From positions 106,577,369 through 106,641,368 of the forward strand of contig JAKTNV010000002.1 in the NCBI GenBank assembly GCA_022747635.1: a DNA stretch of 64,000 bases. Reading direction: 5' to 3'. Source of the stretch: Hetaerina americana (taxonomy: Eukaryota; Arthropoda; Insecta; Odonata; Calopterygidae). Of the stretch, positions 25,950 through 35,650 are shown piece by piece (position 1 is the stretch's first letter; every line of letters starts with the position of its first letter). The notes below the pieces were generated by a model. The model searched no databases, had not been told where the DNA came from, and saw only the letters and a list, made by a program, of their open reading frames with translations. The position numbers were made by a program, and so were the translations under genes.

Positions 25950-26050
25950 TTTAAAGTATCCTCTTTCAAATAAAATTTTTTATGTTTGTTAATATTTACT
26001 TTTGTGTCTTTATTTCACGAACGGGTACTACTTTCCGGATGACCCTCGTA

Positions 26051-28251
26051 TGTTGGTGTGGATCAAGTGTCAAGACTTATTGAACATTTTCTGCTCCCAA
26101 AAAGTATTTTTTAAATGGTAAATATATGGGAATATATTGTAAAATTTTCACCTGGCGACCAAGGGAAGCATATTTTGCGCGAAGATTTATCGTTTATTTT
26201 CATATTGAGCCAAGCATAACACTAATGTGGTTTTGCTGAATCCTTAAAGCTCACAATGCTATAGAGACAAAAATGGTATCGTTGCCCTTGACCATAAATA
26301 ATGTGATCACTTGCAGGAGACCCGAAGGAGGTCTTGAATGATCATGAACTCAAAAAACTATTGCCTGGAGCCATTTTGACTATCACATCATTAACGATTT
26401 AAGGTGTCCATTTCCGTGAGTTTGGGATAAACTCGCGGTGCAAGCAGCCAGCGTAGCAGTTTCGTGCTTGGCTTCCTGGGAGAGAAGTTATATCTTATGA
26501 TTCAAACGTCATGTGTAAACCGTAGTTGCAGGAAGGTAATTGTTATTTACTCGTGATTGTATTTCTTGTGACACACTCGGCTCTTATATTTTCCCCCAAG
26601 ATGAAATGTATTTCATATTTTACAAGGCGTTCTTTACAAGAGTAAACATTTGGGAAAATAACTATTTCAAATTTTATATGATTTGCAAAACAGTTTGTCA
26701 TTTACAATGCACAGGTTTGATCATTTGTTGTACAGTGAAGACTTAAACGTTTGGGGGCGTTCTTAAACTGTGTATTCGTATCGCCCGCCATTTGCCGACT
26801 CGGCGAAGCCGCTGTCGTAGAGGTTCAAAAGGCGCCCGAGAGATGGCAGCATGGGCACTGTTGGCGCTGTAGCCCCTCGGCCTTCGAGCTTGGCTTGGAA
26901 TGTTTTCTTTCCCGTTCTAACACGTTCTGTTTTGGGAAAATTTTTTTGATGCTTTACAGTATGTTTTCTATATGTGCGCATTTGTTCTGGTTTGTTTATT
27001 ATTGTGGGATATTTTTAGGATTTACATACGCAAGCTTAGAGAATGGCAAAGGCTACTTCGAAATGTCTCGCGTTGCCAATGAGTCCTCTTTGATGTTGTT
27101 CTTTACCTCTTGTGTGGGCTATAATGAAAAAAATCGGCTCCATATGAAGCGTATTTAGATTCTTTACGATATAATTAGTTCTAATTTATGTACTTGTATC
27201 ATATGGTGCTGCTTGTTTGTTGTGTATATTTAAACTCTGGTTTATCTCAGTTTTCGAGTTGTTTGGCCGTCTAGTAGCAAAATGGCTTATTCACTCACGA
27301 CCTCACGATGATTTTTCTACGATGAATATATATATATCATTTAGATATATTATTCTACATTGATATGGTACTTCTGTTGAGCGTCGCAGAAGGTACAGTA
27401 TCGGCTATTTCATGGAAGTACACTTATTTCAAATTCCTCGGCTCTTAATTCGACGTTCAAAGTTTTTATTTTCTACGTATGTGATTTCAGATAATTCATG
27501 ATGACAGATATACCACAGTGACTAAGCTGTTACTTTGCTACAAGAACTAACGAATCGCCTTAATTTTTATCCCGAAGCCATTTGTGACGAGTGACCGCAG
27601 AGAATAATTCCAAGGTTCTACGTCAATTATTTTCTTTCTCGTGGGAACTGTTGACTCGTCAAACACTCGCGTGGAGCTAGGTTGTTTGAATATTAGCTCT
27701 CAGTGAAATGGTTCCCTTCGGCGAGTTTGGTGTCATTTCCATCTCCCTGGTGTGTTGAGGGGTTTCGATGAGCTTTTCGTCTTACAATGCCTCAGTGCCC
27801 AGCAGAATAGTGTCGCACGATTGCCATTGTACATCGCTCTGAACATTTGCTTCTGAACAATTCAACGGAGTTTCGACAGCATATCAATATCATTCCCCTC
27901 GTAATCCCTCGACTGCGTGAACTGTGTCGATATGCGATTTGGACAGTAAAAATTTGCCCAATTAACTCTATCTTCATCCAGATTTTTTCATGAGGTTTTT
28001 TTTTAATATTGCGTATTGACTCTAAAATAAAATCCGGTGCAAATTCCAATCGTGTACATCACTACTCTCACGTCTCACTTAGTGTTCATGTGCACTGATA
28101 TTTATGTATTTAATTAGTCCAAAAATGGCATGGCACCTATTGCATCAAAGTAATAAAAAGCGGTCAATTAGTTACTAGATACGTAGATGACAGGTTGGCG
28201 ATATTTACAAAAAATGTACCTTGCAATAAATGAGCAAATATACCTAAATAA
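26051..28251. other. No gene recognised
   Basis: AT-rich sequence between transposon insertions. The frame at 26751-27158 (135 codons) has no recognisable domain. A short (AT)n tract lies near 27327. Confidence 0.4.
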
Positions 28252-28530
28252 GGGAACGTGGTAGGTAGTGGTCAGAGCGTTGGATTACTGACTGGAAGGC
28301 CCAAGTTCGATGGCCGGTGACTTAATGTATCACGAACTTCACCCAAGCTGTGTGATTTTTTCGGGTTCCAGGTCTTCCAGGGAAACCATTGTTGCCGAAG
28401 GGAAAGTAACTTCCCCTCCTCCCACCCTGTGTGAATTTCACTCGCCATAGGACCGAAAACTGACGTCAAGTTCAACCCTTACCTGCTAAACCTAACTTCG
28501 GGTTGATGACTGTGATTATGTTTTTTATTT
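28252..28530 (+). repeat. tRNA-derived SINE, family I, copy 3 (diverged)
   Basis: It shares the head order and body blocks gtgtgattttttcggg, gggaaaccat, tgtgaatttcac and cttcgggttgatgactgtg with copies 1 and 2. The B box is degraded (caagttcgatggcc) and the middle has small indels. No clear target duplication remains, so this is probably the oldest of the three. Confidence 0.75.
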
Positions 28531-30428
28531 AAATCTACTTATGCGTAATACAACTTCTTGTAACAACGTCGGAAATGATATGTTCGCAAAATTCGGGAAT
28601 TATCTAAGTTTCCTGTGTGAATTCATAATCTCCGAATGATTTTTGTAGCGTGTCAGTTGGTTCACTCGGCAACTAGGGCTGACAGACAAGCGGGAATGTC
28701 ATGTTTGCCGTAACGAGCGTTATCAGGTAATAATGACCGTCCATCAGCTTCTCCCCGGCAGTTTGTCGTTCGGTCGATGCGCCACGTGAGAGGCACGCGC
28801 TTGCGAAACACCTCCATGTGTGACATTGCGAGCTTCTCAGTCGTACTCCCGTGCCTTCAAAGATGATCACCTTCTCAAAGGAGAAAGGATATCCCTTAAT
28901 TCTGGACCATGTTTCCGGTCAAACCCAGGATCCCTCGTGCCATAGCAGGAAAATGTCTTTGGTCGAAAGAAATTATTTGGAATTTTTTTGTATTTTACTC
29001 ATTCTCGCATTTACGCAGGAAATTCTAATGCCCTAAAACCCTCTTCCATACGCTTTTCCTGCGGCTTGCGGGGCCTCGTGTGGATGTAGTTGTCGCTAGG
29101 AATGGAGAATTCGGTAATTGGTTGTGGGATGTATGAATGTATTTTTATGTCACCACGTCCACACTGGATGGACAAGTCGACGAGGGTCTCACGGCACTCC
29201 CAAATCGGTTATGAAATATTTTTTCTACGTTTGCCGTGGTGGAAGGTTTAAAGAGTATGTTTACTCATCAAAACTGCTTCATCGATGATAATCGAAGCGT
29301 ATCCTTTCTGGAAACGAGATCAAGCGCGTCTTAGTTTTCCGTTTTGTTGCTCGTTTCGTAACCTTTCATTTCCCGAAGGAAGGCATTTCCACCGCGTTAA
29401 CTGATGGTTTACTCTTTCGTTATTTTGTCGCTTCGCTTATCTAATATTTTTTCCCATCAGGTTTGAGTAAACGGCGTTGGGTTGCTGGAAGTTGCGTCAC
29501 CTGGACTGGTCCTTCCCGAGGCACAGCCTCCCAGGCGTCCCTCAACCGCGACTGTTGCGCCGGATATCCACCAATAAGCATCCGCGGCTGTCAGTCAGCT
29601 CGCTTAGTGGCCGTCGGATGAGAGACGCTTCCTGTCAAATGAACTAATATTGGTTATTTACGGTGATGCACCTCTTACAAACAAGATCAAATCGTTATTT
29701 TACGCATATATATTTGATTTGATGCACAGTAATATGATAAGTAAATTGACGTTTTTTAATGTGAGCTTAGTTTCTGCGTTATGGTTTCAAACTCAATTTT
29801 CGTAAGTGGCAAGAGAGATGGGCAAAATAGTTTAGGGTTAAAAAACCCAACTCGGTGACACCCTGATTCATTTTTTCAAATGCAATCTTAAACATTTTCT
29901 GCCTAGCGTTGATGTTTTCCCTGACTTCCTGTTTTTTATTTATTTTCCGTCGGAGTCGAATTGCGCGTCACTACGAGGCAAGTGAATGCCGTGTGCTTTC
30001 AACAATTGCTTACCGCTTTTGACACTATCATTGAAAATATTCCATGTGATTTTTTTTGCTGTTAAGTTGTTTTAGAGACTTGTTAATCGTCAAAACAAGT
30101 TTATCTTGCTTATTTCTTTGTTCTTGTATATTCATATAAATAGTGTCCCTTGAAAATAGTAGCATTATGTTATTTGCGGACAACACCGATTCACAGAGAC
30201 ATAAACTAGCCAGTCGGTCACGGACTACACCCCTGCGAATCAGACGCATTAGTACGTCGGATTTTTGCAAGGAATGAATGTTGGAATTATCTGAAATTAA
30301 AATGAAATGCAAAGTTGGCGCAGCAGAAAACTAATGGCACAGTAAAGGAAAACAAATGGGTAACTCAACATTGTGTACAAAATTGAAAAGTTTGAGGAGC
30401 AATATAAAGTATTCACCCTTACAAAAAA
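28531..30428. other. No gene recognised
   Basis: AT-rich sequence, open frames below 95 codons and without domains. Confidence 0.4.
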
Positions 30429-30582
30429 TACGAGGGTCATCCGGAAAGTAGTACCCGTTCGTGCCGCATGAAGTGCTGACGACGCGAGTAGCCGCTGGAC
30501 GAGGTCAGATAGCTTCAGTGGCTTGTCTGCCTTCTCTGAGCCAAGTTGCGTGACGCTAGCATTGCCTGTGTTGTTTCTGTGA

Positions 30583-30987
30583 TTGTTTACAATGTTTAAA
30601 AAAATTGAGAACGCCGCCAGTTGTGAAGTGAGGGCAGTGATTAAATTCCTCAATGCAAGAAACGTTCGCCCATGTGATATTCATCGCCAATTAAAGGAGG
30701 TGTATGGAGACAATGTAATGGACGAGTCGTCTGTTCGGCGGTGGTGTCGCAACTTCATGGGGAGGGGGAACACACACGACGATGAGCGTTCGGAGAGACC
30801 GTCTGTCATTACAGACCAACTGGTGAGCTCAGTTGACGAATTCGTGAGGAACGATCGGCGCGTCACAATTGATGACATCTGTGAGCATTTTCCCAATGTT
30901 TCTCGAACAATTGTTCATGAAATTGTTAAACACCATCTGCATTATGCAAAAATTTGTGCAAGATGGGTCCCTCGCGTATCTCAATGA
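30583..30987 (+). CDS. Truncated mariner transposase, DNA-binding domain only (copy 2)
   Basis: A 134-codon frame equivalent to the one at 25448, again with both helix-turn-helix units and the terminal ICARWVPR motif, and again lacking the catalytic domain. It lost one Asn before the MGRGN linker. It carries Glu in place of the first Gly of the conserved GRPS motif, and Pro instead of Leu in the second helix region (CEHFPNVS). The Pro form is common in the family; the ERPS change is probably the derived one. Still open from Met to the junction. Confidence 0.78.
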   Translation: MFTMFKKIENAASCEVRAVIKFLNARNVRPCDIHRQLKEVYGDNVMDESSVRRWCRNFMGRGNTHDDERSERPSVITDQLVSSVDEFVRNDRRVTIDDICEHFPNVSRTIVHEIVKHHLHYAKICARWVPRVSQ

Positions 30988-31081
30988 GCTGGCGGCGAAG
31001 GACTATGCAGCAGGAATACAGAAACTTGTCACACGTTATGACAAATGCCTTAATTTGCTTGGAGATTATGTTGAGAAGTAG
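30977..31081 (+). pseudogene. C-terminal remnant of the mariner transposase (copy 2)
   Basis: Frame-shifted tail YLNELAAKDYAAGIQKL ... YDKCLNLLGDYVEK and stop, as in copy 1 except Gly for Arg. AAGIQKL looks like the ancestral form, so copy 1 carries the change here. Confidence 0.85.
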
Positions 31082-31189
31082 TTTAAAGTATCCTCTTTCA
31101 AATAAAATTTTTTATGTTTGTTAATATTTACTTTTGTGTCTTTATTTCACGAACGGGTACTACTTTCCGGATGACCCTCGTATCATGGA

Positions 31190-31800
31190 GAGAGCACGTT
31201 GGAGCCGCCTTGAAAAAACTTAGATTAATTCGGTAATGAGAAAGTGAGAGAGAGTTGTTACTTTGCCCTGATGAGGCAATGTGAATGGAATACGCGGCGA
31301 GCACATGGGACCAGTCGCACGAGTATTTTATTGAGTAGATGGAAAAGGTTTTTCCTTGTGAAGTTTTGTTGCGATGGGAAAGCATGGGCGTAACGCGGTT
31401 AATAAGGGAACTGGGATGGGAGTCCATCCAAGCACGGAGGAGGAAGACGGGTTTAAGGCTATTTGAAAGGTGTATGTAGAACACTCGATTGAATTTATGA
31501 CACTAAAGAAATCATTAAGGCCATTGATGATATCGACTGATTGAACCATTCGGAAAAGATAAGGGAGATAGACTGCAGCACCAATGGATTCCAGGAATTC
31601 CTCATCTGTCATCGTACATTCGCGATCACAGTAGAAGCTTAGTGGAAAAGCTAATAAACTACGGCCGATCAACGTAACTGGGGATCGCTAACCTGTGAAC
31701 ACTTACCCATTTAGTTACTGGAGGCTGGTGACCTAGCACTCCCTGCTATACACCTGGGAGGTTTGCAGAGTACGGCGTGCAGGTAGATGATCTATAGTTT
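31190..31800 (+). pseudogene. Decayed CR1/L2-like LINE, 3' end
   Basis: Plus-strand segments typical of the C-terminal part of CR1/L2/Jockey-group reverse transcriptases: EYAASTWD (31288-31311), then MEKV, then ELGWESIQARRRKTGLRLF (from about 31408). An IEPFGKD segment and a Ser-rich RDHS stretch follow before 31640. The end includes a CTPGRF-like reading near 31760, usual close to the 3' end of such elements. There are several stops and frameshifts. It begins just outside the right TIR of the second mariner, which may have inserted at its edge or into a longer copy. Confidence 0.6.
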
Positions 31801-32999
31801 GCGTCAGCCTCTTTATAAATTATTGCTGAAACTGGAAATTTTTTGCCTTAAGATTCACCTAATTAGTGTGTGCAATTTTAAAATGCTAAAGACGTCCCTC
31901 GAAAACAAACCTTTCCACTTGCTAATTATTTGCAAGATTCGCTCCTAGGTCTTTGGTAGGCTCTTATTTGTGGCGCATCAAATGTGTATGGATGGAAATC
32001 GAATTATCCTCAAGTAATGGTTTTTTCGAAGGATAAAATCAGTGTGTCTCCCAAAGATAGGAGTAATATGGTTACTCTACTAAGAATACTTTTAAGGGTG
32101 TCTGAGTGGTTGCTAAGATTGAAAGGTAAACGTAATTTTCGCTTTGGATAAGGATATTTTTTCCAGATACTTGGATTGGTGAGTATTGTAACCAGCAGGT
32201 GCTGCTCTGCCTGTGAGGTTATTCCGTGCAGTTGTTAGGGAAACTGGTAGTTTCGATCATATGCCCTATTCCGGCGAGTGATGAGAGGTGGACATTTATC
32301 CTAGGAGGTAGAAATAGACTGGAGAGTGGCGCCAGGCCGCTCTAAAGGAGAAATGGGTGGGCAGTGGAGCGCCCCAGGGCCAGAGGGGAGGGCCAGGCAG
32401 GGTCGGTTGAATAAATTCGCCAAGGGATAGCTTCGGGATCGGAGTACCGTTGACATTTCTCTCGTGCTTGAGAAGGCCTAAGGCGCGATTGTTCAAAATC
32501 TAACTCAATTGAGTGGACTAATTATCATCCGACTCCACCAAAATTGGAGATGTAGCCTCTAGCCTCATTTCCCTCCTAATTAAACAGATTTGTTCTCCGC
32601 TCTAAATTTCTTTACCGATATAATATCGATTCAATTCTGTTAACGGCAAGTTTGTCTCCCGTACCCTTGTTCCATCGCGACGGCGTTGGACGAATGCCCG
32701 TAATGGCAGGCTTCCGTTGAAATGAATGCTTTGGCTCTTTTTCCCCTGTCTTTTCCTCCTCCTACTATTAGGTGCTGCACCAGCGATCGCCGTACGTTTA
32801 TTCTACAGGTATTTTTGATGTTACAAACGGTGTTTGTTCCCGTATTGTGCGGGGGGGATACGGTGTTTGCAAGGGATAAATGGATAGCAATTCCACCAAC
32901 CTAGCAAGGCTGACGTAATGTGACCCTCCTCGCGTGTCCACTTTTCTCTTGACCCTGAGGACGACCTGAAAATAATGTTTTCAAGAGCGCGATCTGTCG
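31801..32999. other. No gene recognised
   Basis: Mixed composition, short open frames only. Confidence 0.4.
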
Positions 33000-34700
33000 G
33001 AGCAACCCCTCCCATCCCCCGCCGCTATCGGTTGCCGCTGCTGCCGCTTGCTTTTTTCACCCTTTCGGAATGGTAGGAAAGCTCTCAGGCAAATTGGGGC
33101 GTCAATGTCACCAGTTCCAGTGGGGGAGGGAGGGAGAGAGAGAGTACTCCTTTCCCGAGGGTGGTATTGTGGCGGATCGATGACGCGTCGGGCGAAGAGG
33201 ACAGAGGGGGGGAAGGGGTGAGTGGTGTGTCCCTGTGTTAACCGAGGCAAGGATGAGTCCTTGAAATGCCCGACGCCCTCCCCACGTGGCTCTCTCTCCC
33301 CGCTATCCTCTTCTTTTAAGCAGCCATTAATTAATCCTGCGGTGGGGAAACCTCCCTCCACACCCCCATGTGGAGAAAATAAGAAAAAAATGGGGCTTCG
33401 GCGTGATTCACGATTTCGTGGCGAAGTGGAGCAAGAGAGACTCCTCTCTATGGCTTGTCCTTGGGCGCCGTTTCTTTTACACTTGATAGTTTCCTATCGT
33501 CCTGTTTGCGGGCTGGAGATAAGAATGGTCACCGCAAACTCCTACTCATATCGACTTCGTTTCGCGGAAGCGTTCGGCCCAGGTCGATGCCGATTGCGTA
33601 TGTTGTTATTTTCCGTCGCTACGAGCAAGGACACGCGAATTTGCATCGATCGGTTTTGGAACATCTGGTGATTACGTAAAATACACGGCCGTTCATGTAT
33701 TTTTGCGAGCGGGTTCGCTCCAGGCGGATATTGTTGGATCCCGCTGCCGTGGAAATAAACGACGAGGAGAAGCCATGGAAACGGATTGAAAGATCTCCGG
33801 CTAAAGGCTCCACGCGGGCAAAATTCGGTGATGTTCGTCCCTACGTGCGAATGTCCGAATTCTCTCCATCGTCGATAAAGAGGCGGAGCTCTCGCATTCC
33901 AGAGAAGAGAACGCGTCGTCAAGGAGACGAGGGGCGATGCTCGTGCGTGGTTTGTTTACGGAATCCAAAAGCAGGGTCGCCAAAATTCGAAGCTGAATGT
34001 TGCGGTCCTCCCGTTTCCCTCACTCGATATTCCGACTCTTCTCCCCCTTCCATCTCCCACCACTCCAGAGAGCATCTCTCCGCCCCCTTCCTTCCTTTCC
34101 CTCTCTTCTCCGCAATTGGCGCCCCTTTCCCTCTGCGCCCCCCACCCCCACTCGCCGATCCCCTACCCCGCCTCTCCTACCCTCACTCGGGGCGTATTGT
34201 GTTGGCTCCTCTCGCCAGGGTCCTCACTCCTTGGAGCAGAGGGGGAGGGCAGGGAACGAGGCCAAGGACGCCGGCTCCCGGAGCAATCGATGGACCCCGA
34301 AGCCATCCTTCCTTCCCTCTTCAGGGGTGGCTCTTGCGCACATCGCTGCGGGACGGGATCCTCCGCGTCCGCTTCCCCCTAATTGCCCCCCGCAACCCCT
34401 CTCTCTCCCCTCTCGAGGTACTCCACAGAGCATGCGCTTTGCCGGCAACGCATGCCAGGGAAGGAGACGGTTTTTGGGAGGTCCCAATGTTAAGCTGCGT
34501 GAGTGCGTACGGGGTCCTGATTGATTTTTCGGATAGAGGGGGGGGGTGGAGGGTTAGCGGGGAGGGAGAAGGAGCGCGCAGTTTCCTCGATGGCCCTCCA
34601 GCGCCGTTGGCGACACACGGATCGGAGCTCTCCCCGACGCGTTCGGTGTCGTGCCGCTGGATTAGATTCTACCCTACCCTACACATACATATTTCACGTG
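33000..34700. promoter_or_regulatory. Large GC/CpG-rich island
   Basis: GC-rich from about 33000, with a G/A-rich stretch including a (GA)n tract at 33134-33145. A CpG-dense part runs from 33680 to 33960, and a pyrimidine-rich part from 34010 to 34430. It could host a promoter or first exon, but no TATA box, splice pattern or protein family settles this. Confidence 0.25.
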
Positions 34701-34723
34701 TGATAATAACTATGCCATCATAG
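33695..34723 (+). CDS. Long open frame of unknown status inside the GC island
   Basis: A 342-codon frame, the longest in the window. The first 100 residues are charged (Arg, Glu, Lys) and include two Cys pairs (CSCVVC). The rest is Pro/Ser/Arg-rich and follows the local pyrimidine composition. Other frames on the same strand are open for 175 codons across the same DNA, so length alone is weak evidence. I recognise no domain, signal peptide or membrane segment. It may be a chance frame, an untranslated exon, or part of a real exon limited to 33695-34000. Confidence 0.15.
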   Translation: MYFCERVRSRRILLDPAAVEINDEEKPWKRIERSPAKGSTRAKFGDVRPYVRMSEFSPSSIKRRSSRIPEKRTRRQGDEGRCSCVVCLRNPKAGSPKFEAECCGPPVSLTRYSDSSPPSISHHSREHLSAPFLPFPLFSAIGAPFPLRPPPPLADPLPRLSYPHSGRIVLAPLARVLTPWSRGGGQGTRPRTPAPGAIDGPRSHPSFPLQGWLLRTSLRDGILRVRFPLIAPRNPSLSPLEVLHRACALPATHAREGDGFWEVPMLSCVSAYGVLIDFSDRGGGWRVSGEGEGARSFLDGPPAPLATHGSELSPTRSVSCRWIRFYPTLHIHISRVIITMPS

Positions 34724-35261
34724 TGGGAAAAGTGGAAAATTCGCGATTGCGTCAAGAATCGAGTTTCGGCCATTTTATTTTTCTGGAAGAATTGTTAGGC
34801 TGCTCATGGTAACATAAACAGAGATGCAGGGACTGGCAGTAGTCGTCCATGTACACGATAAGTAGCGAACTGACTGCTTGTTCGCGTGACAAATTCATCG
34901 CATAAAATGTAGTATCGTTGATTTTGTGAGAGGATATACTGCTTACAAAAATAATTGAAATGTACCTCGACAACTAATCATGTCAGAATGTGATGCATGT
35001 GCCGAATGTAATGAATGCTTAGTATAATTTGTCAAAATGCATAATTTCAATTGAATTATGAACAAAATGTGAGGGCCAACATCTCTATAGATTTGATGCA
35101 GTTTGCAAGGATTGAAACTATCCATAATTCAAAAGTCGGGATATTCAGAAGACTAATAATTGTCCTTCCTATTCTAATTTCTGCGCTTAACATACATGCA
35201 GGTAATTATTCGCAATATTAATCGAGTGGATCGTCTCGGAGATTTTTGAGATTTCGGTTAG
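34701..35261. other. No feature seen
   Basis: AT-rich sequence with no recognisable element. Confidence 0.4.
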
Positions 35262-35650
35262 GCGGAGAATGGCGAAAGTAAGTTGGATAGAGAGTAAGAC
35301 AAACGCTGAGTTTTTTAATAGGGCGGACGAAGAAGGGAAGTTGGTAGAGGAAATCTGAGAAAGGCATGGAAAAAAGATGGAGGAAATGTGGAAAGGGTGG
35401 TGGATTCTTCGATCTCTCTCAGTATGCGTTAAAGAATGGAAAACGTTGGGCAGGCGGGGTAGAGTATGGAAGAGAATAGGGTTTTTAAACGGCATGAAAG
35501 CAAGCAGGATTTGCGGCGAAATCGAGAATGGAATAACCGAGGACAAGAGGTGGAAGTTCTCTTAGTAGTAAGAAGTTAAAAGAGTTGTCGGGGGCCGTCA
35601 AATAGCTGCCTATAATAGGGAGATTACCTGCATCTTCTTAACCCTACTAA
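35262..35650 (+). pseudogene. Decayed LINE, C-terminal end of the polyprotein
   Basis: From 35269 the plus strand reads MAKVSWIESKTNAEFF, then DEEGKLVEEI, stop, ERHGKK. Next come SVCVKEWKTLGRRGRVW and MKASRICGEIENG. This order matches the tail of insect endonuclease/reverse-transcriptase LINEs (the W-hydrophobic-x-R-x-TN-E segment, the R-rich GRPR-like stretch, and the terminal helix). It carries stops and is a separate copy from the pieces at 21.8-24.1 kb, although it could belong to the same family. Confidence 0.55.

Larger units (their letters stand above)
25296..26048 (+). mobile_element. Internally deleted mariner-family transposon, copy 1
   Basis: A 753-bp element with perfect 33-bp terminal inverted repeats (25296-25328 and 26016-26048; outer sequence cgagggtcatccggaaagta). 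It is flanked on both sides by the TA duplication typical of the Tc1/mariner superfamily (25294-25295 and 26049-26050). Inside are the N-terminal DNA-binding part and the last 35 codons of a mariner transposase; the catalytic DDD region between them is missing. A full-length relative should be about 1.3 kb. It is near identical to the copy at 30431: three substitutions and one 3-base indel by eye. It is non-autonomous and must have been moved by transposase supplied in trans. Confidence 0.96.
30431..31180 (+). mobile_element. Internally deleted mariner-family transposon, copy 2
   Basis: A 750-bp copy of the element at 25296, in the same orientation. It has the same perfect 33-bp TIRs (30431-30463 and 31148-31180), TA duplications at 30429-30430 and 31181-31182, and the same internal deletion junction. 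By eye it differs by loss of one AAC codon, GGG to GAG in the linker, CTC to CCC, and AGA to GGA. Because both copies share one junction, they descend from a single deleted element that then spread. The right end lies beside a decayed LINE. Confidence 0.96.
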
